64,000 bases of DNA. It comes from G963422745 sp965214285. GTDB taxonomy: Bacteria > Actinomycetota > Acidimicrobiia > Acidimicrobiales > Aldehydirespiratoraceae. Of the stretch, positions 25,498-34,576 are shown piece by piece (the stretch's first letter is position 1; each line of letters begins with the position of its first letter). The position numbers and the translations under genes are program-made. The stretch is from contig OZ243946.1 of assembly GCA_965214285.1 (NCBI GenBank), positions 2,480,001 to 2,544,000 of the forward strand, read 5' to 3'. The notes beneath the pieces are model-generated. The model made no database searches. It worked only from the letters and a program-made list of their open reading frames with translations, and was not told the origin of the DNA.

Positions 25498-26636
25498 CAG
25501 AGACGCTCCGAGGCGAGAGCCGCACCCTCGGCCAGCGACGCCAGCTTCAGGTAGGCGATGTCGGTGTCGAGCCCGGCGTATCCCGCGAAGGTGGAGAACC
25601 CGCAGTCGCTGCCGGCCATCACCCGCTCGCGTCCCACGATGCCGGCGAAGCGCTCGATGCGCTCGGCGATCAGCTCAGGGTGCTCCACGAAATGGGTCGT
25701 GGTGTCGATCACGCCGGGAACCAGGATCTTGTCGTCGGCGATCTCGGCCTCGGCGAAGACGGCCCATTCGTGGCCGTGGCGGGGATTCGCCGACTCGAAC
25801 ACCAGCGCCTGCGGCCTGGCCCTCAAGGCGATCGGCAGCACCAGGCTCATCGGGGCGTCATGGGTGTGCGGGCCCTCGTAGTTGCCCCAGCACACGTGCA
25901 GGCGCATCCGCTCCGAAGCGATGTTACGGGTGGCCTGATTGAGCGCCTCCACGTGCATGCAGGCCAGCCTCTCGTACTCGGAGTCCGAGCGGTCCGCGAA
26001 CATCATGTGACGGCCCAGGCCGAGATCGGGCGAGTCGAGCTGCAGCACGAAGCCGGCTTCGACGATCGCCTCGTACTCGGGGCGCATCGCCTCGGCAATG
26101 GCATCGAGGTAGGCCTCGTGGTCGCCGTAGAAGGCGTCGGGCTGGAACAAGGCGATCACGCCGGGCGAGGCCGCGTTCATGAAGCCCTCCAGCGGGCGGT
26201 GAGCGCGGATCGCGGCGCCGAAGTTGGCCAGGTCGCGGCGGCACGGCGCCATGTCGAGCGTCTCGATAGGGCCGACGCAGCGGGGCCGCAGGTAGCTGGG
26301 GGTCCCGCCGCTGCGTGCCTGGCGCTCCAGGAAGGCCGGGTGCTCGGCGAGGTCGGCAGGCGCCCGGCGCGGGCTGTCCCCCTCGAAGCCGCTGATGCGA
26401 TGCCGGATGTAGGTGGCGTAGCTGATCTTGCTCATCTCGCCGTCGCTCACCACGTCGATGCCGGCCGCGACCTGCCTGGCGACCACGTCGTCGACGGCTG
26501 CGCTCACCTCTCGCTCGTGGGCCGCCGTGTCGATCAGCTCCCCGGCGTCGACGGCGAACACCCCCGCGGTCACCGCCGCGGTGCGCGGCAGCGAGCCCAC
26601 GTGGGTGACGAGGATCCGGTCCTTGCTGTGCTCCAC
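25494..26636 (-). CDS. MetE C-terminal-like (cobalamin-independent methionine synthase II family) protein
   Basis: A 380-residue UROD/MetE-like TIM barrel. ILVTHVGSLPR at the N-terminus, VVSDGEMSK near 75, HVCWGNYEGPHTHD near 255 and GSDCGFSTFAG near 350 give the His/Cys zinc ligands of cobalamin-independent methyl or alkyl transferases. It lacks the N-terminal MetE half, as usual for this family. In catabolic operons such proteins transfer groups to or from thiols; here it probably acts on the imported compound or a derivative. It is embedded between the ABC ATPase and a SnoaL-like gene. Confidence 0.8.
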   Translation of the reverse strand: MEHSKDRILVTHVGSLPRTAAVTAGVFAVDAGELIDTAAHEREVSAAVDDVVARQVAAGIDVVSDGEMSKISYATYIRHRISGFEGDSPRRAPADLAEHPAFLERQARSGGTPSYLRPRCVGPIETLDMAPCRRDLANFGAAIRAHRPLEGFMNAASPGVIALFQPDAFYGDHEAYLDAIAEAMRPEYEAIVEAGFVLQLDSPDLGLGRHMMFADRSDSEYERLACMHVEALNQATRNIASERMRLHVCWGNYEGPHTHDAPMSLVLPIALRARPQALVFESANPRHGHEWAVFAEAEIADDKILVPGVIDTTTHFVEHPELIAERIERFAGIVGRERVMAGSDCGFSTFAGYAGLDTDIAYLKLASLAEGAALASERLW

Positions 26637-26642
26637 CGGCGA

Positions 26643-27836
26643 CTACCCCCTGATGGCCAGGTGAGTGGCCCCTCGGATGGCCAGGTGAGTGGCCCGGTCG
26701 AAGAAATGGGCCTTGGAGGCGTTGACGTTGACCTGGATCGCATCGCCCACCCTCGCCTGCGACGCAGCCGAGAAGCGGGCCGTGCAACGCGCCTCGCTGC
26801 GCAGCTCGTCGAGGGCGTCGGGGTCGCCGCTGTCGACCTGCACGGCATCGAGCCCGAAATGGACGAGCGTCTCGGCGCCGAGGGCTTCGCGTACCTGCAC
26901 CTCAGCCGTTATCCGCTGGTCGGACGGGTGATCGGGGGCCACAGCCGCGTCCTCGAGATCCTCTGGCCGAATGCCCATCACCAGCGGACGGTCGTGGTAG
27001 CCGCTCAGCTCCGGGCGGGCGGCCAGCGCCTCCTCGGGCAGGCGGAACGACTGGCTGCCCAGCCTGACCGCGCAGGCGCCGCTGTCGTCTCGGGACAGCT
27101 CGGCCTCGTAGAGGTTCATCGACGGAGAGCCGATGAAAGCCGCCACGAACACGTTGTCGGGGTTCTCATACAGCGCTTCGGGCGGGGCCACCTGCTGCAG
27201 ATGGCCGTCCTTGATGACCGCCACCCTGTCGCCCATGGTCATCGCCTCGACCTGGTCGTGGGTGACATAGAAGGTGGTGACGCCGAGGTCGCTCTGGATG
27301 CCGGCGATGTCGGCGCGCATCTGCACCCGCAGCTTGGCGTCGAGGTTCGACAGCGGCTCGTCCATCAGGAAGAGCTTGGGGCGGCGCACGATCGCACGGC
27401 CCATGGCCACCCTCTGGCGCTGTCCGCCGGAGAGCTGAGCGGGCTTCTTTTCGAGCTGCTCGGTCAGCTCGAGCACCCTGGCGGCCTCGGCCACCTGGCG
27501 CTGCAGGTCGCCCTTGGCGACCTTGCGCAGCTTGAGCGGGAAGGCGATGTTCTCGGCCACGGTCATCTGGGGATACAGGGCGTAGTTCTGGAAGACCATG
27601 GCGATGTCGCGGTCCTTGGGCTCCACGTCGTTGAGCCTGCGGCCGGCGACCCTCAGCTCGCCGCTGCTGATGTCCTCGAGGCCTGCGATCATCCGCAGCG
27701 CCGTGGACTTCCCGCAGCCCGACGGGCCGACCAGCACCAGGAACTCGCCGTCGTCGAGCGCAAGGCTCAGTTCGGTCACGGCCTCGAAGCCGTTGGGGTA
27801 GATCTTGGTGATCTTGTCGAGGACTACCTCGGCCAT
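26643..27836 (-). CDS. ABC transporter ATP-binding protein, MalK/UgpC type
   Basis: A 397-residue ATPase of sugar-type importers. Walker A GPSGCGKST (about residues 39-47), signature LSGGQRQRVAMG, Walker B LFLMDEP and the H-loop THDQVEAM are intact, followed by the C-terminal OB-fold regulatory domain. The start codon overlaps the SnoaL-like stop by one base (TGATG). The very C-terminus repeats ATHLAIRG twice because of a 24-bp tandem duplication. It energises the two permeases at 28986 and 30265. Confidence 0.93.
   Translation of the reverse strand: MAEVVLDKITKIYPNGFEAVTELSLALDDGEFLVLVGPSGCGKSTALRMIAGLEDISSGELRVAGRRLNDVEPKDRDIAMVFQNYALYPQMTVAENIAFPLKLRKVAKGDLQRQVAEAARVLELTEQLEKKPAQLSGGQRQRVAMGRAIVRRPKLFLMDEPLSNLDAKLRVQMRADIAGIQSDLGVTTFYVTHDQVEAMTMGDRVAVIKDGHLQQVAPPEALYENPDNVFVAAFIGSPSMNLYEAELSRDDSGACAVRLGSQSFRLPEEALAARPELSGYHDRPLVMGIRPEDLEDAAVAPDHPSDQRITAEVQVREALGAETLVHFGLDAVQVDSGDPDALDELRSEARCTARFSAASQARVGDAIQVNVNASKAHFFDRATHLAIRGATHLAIRG
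26652..26699. repeat. 24-bp tandem duplication at the MalK C-terminus
   Basis: GATGGCCAGGTGAGTGGCCC occurs at 26652 and again at 26676. It encodes the duplicated peptide ATHLAIRG at the end of the ATP-binding protein. Copy number could differ between strains. Confidence 0.8.
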
Positions 27837-28984
27837 CAGAGCTCCTCTTGTCCGGTGAGTTGTCGCATGCGTGCGAGCACGTCGAGTCCTTGCATCCCCA
27901 GCCAGTGCAGCAGGTCGATGAACACCCAGTTCTCGGCCAGCTTGTCGCCTTGCCGACGGTAGACGTCGACCACGCGCATGTCGGCGGGGGTGCGCGATCC
28001 GGTCATGCCCAAGAATCCCCCGGCGGAGGCGTTGGTTAGGTTGGGCCAGCCGAAGAAGCAGGCGTAGTCGCCTTCGGCGATGAAGGCCACATGGCCGTTG
28101 AACGTCTTGTCGGTCAGGTTGAAGCGGAAGGGGAACTGATGCTGCTGGCGATAGCGGTCGATGGTGTAGCTGGCGCCGATTCCCTCAGGCCCCGACCAGA
28201 TCATGTCGTCGTGCCATGACCTGGCGAGCACTTCGCGGGGCATCCGGTCGTCGCCTGCGGCGGCGGCGATCTCGTTGGCCCTCGACAGCTCGGCGGCCAT
28301 GTCGGTCACCACCTGGCGTGTTCTGGCGCCTCGTGCGGGGTCCTGGGGCTCGAACAGTAGGCCGTCGTGGGTGAGCGGCCCCGGGTGGATGTGCGAGGCC
28401 CCGGTGGACGGCGGCAGCGGGTAGTGGCCGGCCTGGCGCATCACGCTGATCACGTCGACGAACAGCGCCGTCTCGGCTATGCGGTCGCCGAGCACCCGGT
28501 GGAACTCGGCGTAGCGCAGGAAAGCCATCTTGCGGGTGGGCGGAATGCCCAGCCAGGACCTGTCGAAGAGGCCGAGCAGGTGTCCCATCTGCGCCACCCA
28601 CACGCCGGGCGCCTCGGCTGTGACCGTCGGGCCGGCGGAGACCCCCGCCAGGAACACGTCGGCTCGGCGCATGACCGGCGCGAACGCACGGCGGGTCGGC
28701 GCCCAGAAGGCCTCGACGGCGGCCTCGGCGCCGTGCTGCTCGCCGAAGGGATCCACGCCTCGCCAGAAGTAGTCGTCGCTGCAGTGGGCGCCCAGCACGG
28801 AAGCGAGCCCCGAGACCGGCGCGGCGTCGAAGGCCTCGCAGTAGTCGAGGACCACTTGCTTGGCCGCCTGCAGGTCGGGCTCGGCCCCGCCGGCAGCGCC
28901 GCCGCGTTGGTAGTCGGCTGATGCCTGGGCCCCGTCGTCTTCGACGGCGGCGGGGAGGCCTGGGGCAGTCTGCGGTGTCGCCAT
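27836..28984 (-). CDS. SnoaL/NTF2-like double-domain protein (second copy in the operon)
   Basis: A 382-residue protein with a disordered N-terminal 40 residues and two SnoaL-like domains. LDYCEAFDAAP, DRSWLGIPPTRKMAFLRYAEFHRVLGDR and GDYACFFGWPNLTNASAGGFLG, ending in ENWVFIDLLHWLGMQGLDVLARMRQL (read in parts), align with the paralogue at 24463. IPPT is the usual ester-cyclase turn. It lies between permease and ATPase genes of the transporter, one base from the permease stop, so it is probably a core part of the pathway. The ligand is unknown. Confidence 0.75.
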   Translation of the reverse strand: MATPQTAPGLPAAVEDDGAQASADYQRGGAAGGAEPDLQAAKQVVLDYCEAFDAAPVSGLASVLGAHCSDDYFWRGVDPFGEQHGAEAAVEAFWAPTRRAFAPVMRRADVFLAGVSAGPTVTAEAPGVWVAQMGHLLGLFDRSWLGIPPTRKMAFLRYAEFHRVLGDRIAETALFVDVISVMRQAGHYPLPPSTGASHIHPGPLTHDGLLFEPQDPARGARTRQVVTDMAAELSRANEIAAAAGDDRMPREVLARSWHDDMIWSGPEGIGASYTIDRYRQQHQFPFRFNLTDKTFNGHVAFIAEGDYACFFGWPNLTNASAGGFLGMTGSRTPADMRVVDVYRRQGDKLAENWVFIDLLHWLGMQGLDVLARMRQLTGQEEL

Positions 28985-28985
28985 G

Positions 28986-30272
28986 TCAGCCCTTCACCGC
29001 TCCCGCGCCGAGGCCCTTCACGAGGTGCTTCTGGAACAAGATGATGACGATCACGATCGGCAGGGTGATCGACACCGACGCCGCGGCCGCCTCGGTGATC
29101 GTGCGCGAGCTCTCGCCGCCGGTGAGCGACACGATCGCCACCGGCAGGGTCCACTCGGTCGGCGCCAACACCCTCACGAAAAGGTACTCGTTGTAGGCGA
29201 GCAGCAGCGTGAACAGGCCGGTAGCGATGATCGCAGGCCACATCACCGGGATGATGATCTTGCGAAACGCCTCGATGCGGCTGGCCCCGTCCATCATCGC
29301 GGCCTCCTCGAGCTCCTTGGGCACGTCCATGAAGAACGAGCGGAACATCCAGATCGTGAAGGGCTGGTTCACCGCCACCAGCGCCAGCACGATCCCCACC
29401 CGGCTGTCGAGAACGGCGAACTCGTCGATGAACGGGAAGTCGATCAGCGGGAAGTCCCAGTCGGCGATGCCCCGGTCGCGCAGCCACTGGTCGATGCGGT
29501 TGGCGCCAAAGAAGTACGGCAGCACGAATGCGGTTCGCGGCAGGGCGCGGAAGGCGAGGGCGACGATCAGGATCACAGCGCCGGAGATGCCGGAGTAGCG
29601 GGCGAGGCCGTAGCCGGCGAGCAGGCCGATCGACAGCGAGATCAGCATCGTCAGCACGGTGACCACCACGCTGTTGATGAGGAAGTGGTAGGTGTCCTCG
29701 GTGGCCCAGATGCGAGGGAAGCGCCACAGCCCGAACCAGAGCACGACCAGCACGCCCAGGTTGAACCAGTTCCACGGGTTCCAGTCTCGGCTGTACATCA
29801 GGTAGGCCACCAGCCCGACCAGCAGCACATACCACATCACCGGCCAGACCGAGATCTGCTCGGCGATCATCAGCAGGTGCACCCCGAGCAGCCCGAACAG
29901 GCCGAGCACCCAGGGCCGACCGTCGCTCAAGCGCGCCCCCTGGCGGCCTCGGGCGCTGCCTCGCCTGCTCATCAGCCCGAAGAAGGCAGCCAGCGCGGCG
30001 ATGAGCACGATGAAGCCGAGCACCTTCCAGAGGCTGTCGGTCAGCTTGCGGTCGTCGAGCCAGAAGTTGCGGTAGGCGTTGCCGGTGGTCTCATAGCCCC
30101 ACAGGACCGGGGTCTTGGCGGCCACGTCGCGGGTGAACTTGACCGAGGTCTGCACCGTCCACATGAACGGCAGGATGCTCCACACCACGAGCAGCACCAT
30201 GACGCAGTGCAGCCCGACCCGGTTGAGCGGGATGCGCCTGAGGGCGGAGGCCGGCTTGCTCATCTCAGGCAC
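28986..30272 (-). CDS. ABC transporter permease, MalG type
   Basis: A 428-residue carbohydrate-type permease, longer than usual because about 120 extra N-terminal residues contain three additional hydrophobic segments (near 100-170). The EAA loop ELEEAAMMDGASRIEAFRKI near residues 310-330 contacts the ATPase. It overlaps the MalF-type gene by eight bases. Part of the importer encoded from 32664 to 26643. Confidence 0.9.
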   Translation of the reverse strand: MPEMSKPASALRRIPLNRVGLHCVMVLLVVWSILPFMWTVQTSVKFTRDVAAKTPVLWGYETTGNAYRNFWLDDRKLTDSLWKVLGFIVLIAALAAFFGLMSRRGSARGRQGARLSDGRPWVLGLFGLLGVHLLMIAEQISVWPVMWYVLLVGLVAYLMYSRDWNPWNWFNLGVLVVLWFGLWRFPRIWATEDTYHFLINSVVVTVLTMLISLSIGLLAGYGLARYSGISGAVILIVALAFRALPRTAFVLPYFFGANRIDQWLRDRGIADWDFPLIDFPFIDEFAVLDSRVGIVLALVAVNQPFTIWMFRSFFMDVPKELEEAAMMDGASRIEAFRKIIIPVMWPAIIATGLFTLLLAYNEYLFVRVLAPTEWTLPVAIVSLTGGESSRTITEAAAASVSITLPIVIVIILFQKHLVKGLGAGAVKG

Positions 30273-31131
30273 GCTCTGCGATCTGGTCCTTGTAGCTGCG
30301 GTACAAGAACGGGATCAGCACCACGAAGATGCCGATGACGGTGAGGATCGACATGGCGTTGCCCTTGCCGAGCCTGCCGATGTCGAAGGCGGTGGCGGTT
30401 CGCACGTTGTAGACGGCGAGGGTGTGGGCGTCGGTGAAGCGATTGCCCGTCCACACGAAGACCTGGTCGTAGACCCTGTACATGTCCATGATCGAGATCA
30501 GGGCGACGAAGAGCACCAGGACCCGCAGGTGCGGGAGGGTGACGTGCCAGAGCTGGCGCCAGAAACCGGCGCCGTCGATGGCGGCTGCCTCCACCCGCTC
30601 CTCGGGCAGCACCTGCAGCCCGGCGAAGAACGTGATCATGGCGAAGGGGGTCACCGCCCAGACGAGCTGCACGATTATCAGCCAGCGCACGTTCGAGGAC
30701 GTGACCTGGAAGGGGTCGTCGGTCACGACCTCCCACAGCCACGACAGCAGGCCGCCCCGGTCGAAGAGATCCTTGTAGACCAGCGAGCCCACCACGGGGG
30801 TGACGATCATCGGCATCAGCAGCGCTGCCATGTAGAAGGAGCGCCCCCGCTTCACCCGGTCCAAGAGCAGGGCGAACGCGAGCCCAAGGGTCATCTGCAG
30901 CGGCACGACGATGGCCACGAGCAGGATCGTCCACCACGCAGCGGCCCAGAACTCTGGGTCGCCGAGCAGGTCGCGGTAGTTGTCGAACCCGATGAACTGC
31001 GGGTTCTGCAGGTCGCGCAGGGTGAGACGCTGAAAGCCGAGCCAGATCGTTGCCAGCAGCGGCACGACCATCAGGCTGAGCATCACCGCCACGCTCGGGA
31101 CGGTGAATCCCCAGAAGGTCTTTCTGTTCAT
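30265..31131 (-). CDS. ABC transporter permease, MalF type
   Basis: A 288-residue six-helix permease. FTVPSVAVMLSLMVVPLLAT is the first helix, and the EAA loop EERVEAAAIDGAGFWRQLWH lies near residues 190-210. It partners the MalG-type permease. The gene begins 96 bp after the solute-binding protein, past an 18-bp stem hairpin that may lower its expression relative to that protein. Confidence 0.92.
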   Translation of the reverse strand: MNRKTFWGFTVPSVAVMLSLMVVPLLATIWLGFQRLTLRDLQNPQFIGFDNYRDLLGDPEFWAAAWWTILLVAIVVPLQMTLGLAFALLLDRVKRGRSFYMAALLMPMIVTPVVGSLVYKDLFDRGGLLSWLWEVVTDDPFQVTSSNVRWLIIVQLVWAVTPFAMITFFAGLQVLPEERVEAAAIDGAGFWRQLWHVTLPHLRVLVLFVALISIMDMYRVYDQVFVWTGNRFTDAHTLAVYNVRTATAFDIGRLGKGNAMSILTVIGIFVVLIPFLYRSYKDQIAERA

Positions 31132-31165
31132 CGTCTCCCCTCGCGCTCGCTTCGGGAGTCTGGCA

Positions 31166-31214
31166 CAGGAGGTTCCCGGGCGGGCCGCAGTCGGCGCCGC
31201 CCGGGAACCTCCTG
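31166..31214 (-). terminator. Perfect 18-bp stem hairpin between binding-protein and permease genes
   Basis: CAGGAGGTTCCCGGGCGG (31166-31183) pairs perfectly with 31197-31214 around a 13-nt loop that itself contains GCCG/CGGC. It lies 13 nt after the solute-binding protein stop. There is no T-run. In malE-malF style operons such structures stabilise the upstream mRNA or partly terminate transcription, so the binding protein is made in excess. Confidence 0.7.
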
Positions 31215-31227
31215 GGATGCGCTAGGC

Positions 31228-32664
31228 CTAGGAGAGCAGCCCCTGCTCGCCTGCCTCCGCGAGGTAGGCCTCCTCGGCTGCGGCCAGTGCGTCCTCCACG
31301 GAAGTCCCGTCGAGGATCGTCACCAGCGCCTCGCCCAGCTTGGCGCGGGCGATGCCCGCGGCCGGATGCGTGAGGTCGGCGCCGCGTCCGTTGACGAGGC
31401 TGGCCTCGGCTGCCGCGGCGTCACGCGGGCCGTCGGGGTGGCTCACGCCGCCGCGGGTCACGAGGCCGAACTCGGCCGCGGTCTGCTGGCTCTCGAGGTC
31501 CGTGGCGGCGAGCATGGCCAAGAAGATCGACTCCACGTCGCCCTGCACGCCGACCGGGATGCCCCAGCCGTCGATGTAGGCCGGAGCGGCCACGATGTCG
31601 CCGCCGGTGCTCAGAGCCGACGCATACTGGATGTCGCCGACCACCGTCGAGGCCTCGGGGTCGTCCATGGCGCCTGCACGCGAAGCCCAGGTGTGGCCGA
31701 GGATGGCCTCGCCTGTCTGGAAGGCGGCCTGCACGTCGTCGGTGCTGTAGCTGCCTGCGGCGTCCGGCGCGCACTGCTCCACCATGTCCTTGAGGATGGT
31801 GGCGGCCTCGATGCCCTCTGGGCTGTTGAAGTTCGGCTGCCCGGTCACCGGGTCGATCGGCGAGACGCCCATCGATCCCAGCACCGAGTCGAACTCGATC
31901 TGCCAGGCCCAGCCGGCCGACAGCATGTACAGGAACCCGATGTCGTAGCCCTGATCCCGGATCTCGGCGCAGGCGGCCATTGCCTCCTCGAAGGTGGTGG
32001 GAACGTCCACGCCGGTCTCCGCGAGCTCGGGCTCGTTGTAGAACACGTGCATGGTGTTCGACACCATCGGGATGGCGTAGATGTTGCCGTCGATGGACGC
32101 CATGTCCCAGAAGGCCTGGTCGATCTGGTCGAGGTCGTACTCGTCGCGGTACTTGTCGACCAGGTCGTTGAGCGACATCAAAAAGCCCTGGTTGGCGAGC
32201 TCGCCGATGAAGGCGTTGGAGCCCTGATAGAGCTCGAACTCGGGATTGCCGGTCGCAGCGTCGGTGGTCATGGCGCTGCGGGCCTCCTGGGAGTCGAGGA
32301 ACTGGTAGTTGACGCTGTAGTTCCCCTCCTCGCACTCGGCCAGCTCGTCGGCGTAGGCGGTGATGACGGGGAACTCCCAGCCCATGACGTCGAGCTCCAC
32401 CTCTTCGGCAGGGTTCGGTATGGGACAGTCGTCGGAGATCGGCCCCGAGTCAGCCATGTCGGCGTCGTCGCCATCGCCCGAGTCGTCGCCTGCGTCGGCG
32501 TCGGCGTCGGAGTCGTCCCCGCCGGGATCGGGGTCTGCGCTGTCGGCGTCGCCCGAATCGGCTGCGGAGTCGGCTTCGTCGTCGTCGCCGCAGGCTGCGG
32601 CAATGAGCGTGAAGGCGAAGATGACCGCGAGGATTCGCAGCCATCTGCTGTTGGTGGTGTTCAT
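31228..32664 (-). CDS. Extracellular solute-binding lipoprotein (sugar-type ABC importer)
   Basis: A 478-residue lipoprotein. A signal peptide ends in the lipobox LIAAAC (Cys near residue 21), followed by an acidic Asp/Ser/Ala linker of about 55 residues typical of actinobacterial lipoproteins. The mature part is a type 1 carbohydrate-binding fold (VYNEP-like VFYNEPELAETG, FQTGEAILGHTWASRAG). ATG 32664 is preceded by GGAGGT eight bases upstream and overlaps the hydrolase stop as ATGA. It binds the unknown substrate for the two permeases. The chemical identity cannot be read from sequence. Confidence 0.92.
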   Translation of the reverse strand: MNTTNSRWLRILAVIFAFTLIAAACGDDDEADSAADSGDADSADPDPGGDDSDADADAGDDSGDGDDADMADSGPISDDCPIPNPAEEVELDVMGWEFPVITAYADELAECEEGNYSVNYQFLDSQEARSAMTTDAATGNPEFELYQGSNAFIGELANQGFLMSLNDLVDKYRDEYDLDQIDQAFWDMASIDGNIYAIPMVSNTMHVFYNEPELAETGVDVPTTFEEAMAACAEIRDQGYDIGFLYMLSAGWAWQIEFDSVLGSMGVSPIDPVTGQPNFNSPEGIEAATILKDMVEQCAPDAAGSYSTDDVQAAFQTGEAILGHTWASRAGAMDDPEASTVVGDIQYASALSTGGDIVAAPAYIDGWGIPVGVQGDVESIFLAMLAATDLESQQTAAEFGLVTRGGVSHPDGPRDAAAAEASLVNGRGADLTHPAAGIARAKLGEALVTILDGTSVEDALAAAEEAYLAEAGEQGLLS

Positions 32665-33398
32665 GGGATGTTTACCTCCATGTTTGTGTGTGTTGACTGT
32701 GTTGCGGCGGTGGCGAGCCAGCCTGCGAGCAGGCGGGCACAGGCCTCGGGCTGGTCGATCGTCGCCAGGTGCCCGGCACCGGGGATCGCTGCCAGCTCGG
32801 CGTCGGGGCGGCGTGCGACCAGCTCTGCGTGCATGGTCGGCCCGCACACCGAGTCCTCGGTGCCGTAGGCCACGAGCACCGGGTGCGGATAGCGCGCCGG
32901 CACGCCGCGGCGGTCCTCTGTGCGCTCGATGATCGCCGTGTTCTGGCGCAGGAAGGCTGCGGGGCCGATCCGGCGGGCCATCGAGACGATCAGCTCGCCG
33001 TGGGCGACGGGATCTGCGGTCAGGCGGGAGACCGTGGACTCGATCATGCGCCAGAACCCGCCGGCGCGCACAAGTCTCTGGAGCTCGAGGCGCTCGGCTC
33101 GCTGCGCCTCGTCGACCGGAGCGAGGTTGGTGTCGAACAGGGCAAGGCCGCGCACCCGCTGCGGCGCTCGTGACGCCATCTCGGCGGCGACAATCCCGCC
33201 CAGCGACAGGCCGACGGCCACGAACTCCTCGGGCGCCTCAGCGAGCACGTCGCCGGCCATGGCGCCGATCGAGTCCCGGCCGCCGACATCGGCGACCACG
33301 CTCACCGCGGGCGCCAGCGCTGAGCGCATCTCCGCGAAGAGACGCTCGTCGCAGAGCGTCCCGGGGAGCAGGACCAGCGGCAGGCTCGCCGGGCTCAC
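32661..33398 (-). CDS. Alpha/beta hydrolase
   Basis: A 245-residue hydrolase. LVLLPGTLCDERLF opens the fold, GLSLGG (near residue 75) is the nucleophile elbow with Ser, and the catalytic His is in GAGHLATIDQPEA near 220. The start is GTG at 33398, overlapping the cupin stop by four bases. The longer open frame upstream is shadow sequence. It probably hydrolyses an ester or lactone intermediate in the operon's pathway. Confidence 0.87.
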   Translation of the reverse strand: MSPASLPLVLLPGTLCDERLFAEMRSALAPAVSVVADVGGRDSIGAMAGDVLAEAPEEFVAVGLSLGGIVAAEMASRAPQRVRGLALFDTNLAPVDEAQRAERLELQRLVRAGGFWRMIESTVSRLTADPVAHGELIVSMARRIGPAAFLRQNTAIIERTEDRRGVPARYPHPVLVAYGTEDSVCGPTMHAELVARRPDAELAAIPGAGHLATIDQPEACARLLAGWLATAATQSTHTNMEVNIP

Positions 33399-34576
33399 GG
33401 CTGATCCCCGCCGATCAGCGCCAGCGGCGCCAGGTAGCCGCAGGCGTCGTGCCCGTAGCCCGCAGCGGCGACCTCGGCCAGCAGATCCGGATCCCAGTCG
33501 ATCCGGCTGCGGTGATCGCCGCCGTTGACGACTATGGCGTGAGCGTCGTCGCGGCCGACGTTGGCGAAGCTGCGCCAGGCATCCGGCGGGACCGAGACCA
33601 CCGTGCGGGGCTCGAGGCGCTCGCTGAGGCGGTCGCCGCGGTTGAGGCTCACCTCGAAGTCGCCGTCGACGATCAGCAGCACCGAGCTGTCGGAGTGCCG
33701 GTGCAGCCCGGTCTGCGAGCCCGGCGCGATCCGCAGCCACTCGACCGAGAAGCCGTGTGCGGCGCCGACGGGCGCCTGATGGCCCCGGTGCTCGGTCATG
33801 CCCAGGCCGATCACCGGCGCGACCGCGCTGTTGTGTCCCGCCAGCACGCCCGACGCCAGCGCTTGGCTGTGCCAGTCGAGCGAGCTGCGCCGCACCAGCC
33901 GCTGCGCCAGCTCGCTGTCGCTGTAGGAGTCGGTGTGGGCGAGAGTCTCGCCGTCCAGCGGCGCCAGGCGGTCGGGCGGCGGCTCGCTGCCGTTGGCCTC
34001 CACGACCGAGTGGCCTGCATCCAGGTAGAGGCCGGTCTCGGCGGCCGCTTCGAGCACGTGCGGCGCCCAGATGATGCCGCCGGTCTCGTCGCCGCCGAGC
34101 ACCGTGAACAGCCAGCCGTCGTCTCCGCCGGTGTTCTCGAAGCCCCTGAAGACCCAGGTGGGGGTGGCGAACACGTCGCCCGCGGACAGCTCCAGCGACT
34201 GCTCGCCGTGCTCGCCGATGTGCATCCGGAAGCTCCCGGACGTGCAGACGAAGACCTCGGCGGTGAAGTGGAGGTGCGGGTTGTTGACCACGCCGTGAGG
34301 CATGCTCGCCGCGCCGATGCCAAATCCGTGCGGCTCGGCCAGGCTGACGACCTGCTCGGCGTTCTGGGACACGCCCGCGCCGATCATCGAGTAGCTCAGC
34401 TTGCCCTGCGAGCGCGGCAGCCGCACGTCGACGAAGGCCTCGTCGTCGGCTACGAAGTCCTGAGGCCGGATCAGGCGGCGCTCGAAGTCGCCGCGACTGA
34501 CCTCGGCTCCGTCCGGGCGGCCTGTTGCGGCAGCACCCTTGGCACCCTTGGCGGCAGCTGCCCCGGCGGCGCTCAC
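33395..34576 (-). CDS. Double-cupin protein
   Basis: A 393-residue bicupin. The first cupin has HGVVNNPHLHFTAEVFVCTSGSF with His-x-His and a Glu ligand and GDVFATPTWVFRGFENTG (about residues 75-135). The second has GSQTGLHRHSDSSVLLIVDGDFEV and ends PPDAWRSFANVG (about 285-345). Metal ligands look complete in both. Bicupins of this layout include gentisate-type dioxygenases and isomerases. The start is GTG at 34576, overlapping the SDR stop. The reaction is unknown. Confidence 0.8.
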   Translation of the reverse strand: MSAAGAAAAKGAKGAAATGRPDGAEVSRGDFERRLIRPQDFVADDEAFVDVRLPRSQGKLSYSMIGAGVSQNAEQVVSLAEPHGFGIGAASMPHGVVNNPHLHFTAEVFVCTSGSFRMHIGEHGEQSLELSAGDVFATPTWVFRGFENTGGDDGWLFTVLGGDETGGIIWAPHVLEAAAETGLYLDAGHSVVEANGSEPPPDRLAPLDGETLAHTDSYSDSELAQRLVRRSSLDWHSQALASGVLAGHNSAVAPVIGLGMTEHRGHQAPVGAAHGFSVEWLRIAPGSQTGLHRHSDSSVLLIVDGDFEVSLNRGDRLSERLEPRTVVSVPPDAWRSFANVGRDDAHAIVVNGGDHRSRIDWDPDLLAEVAAAGYGHDACGYLAPLALIGGDQP

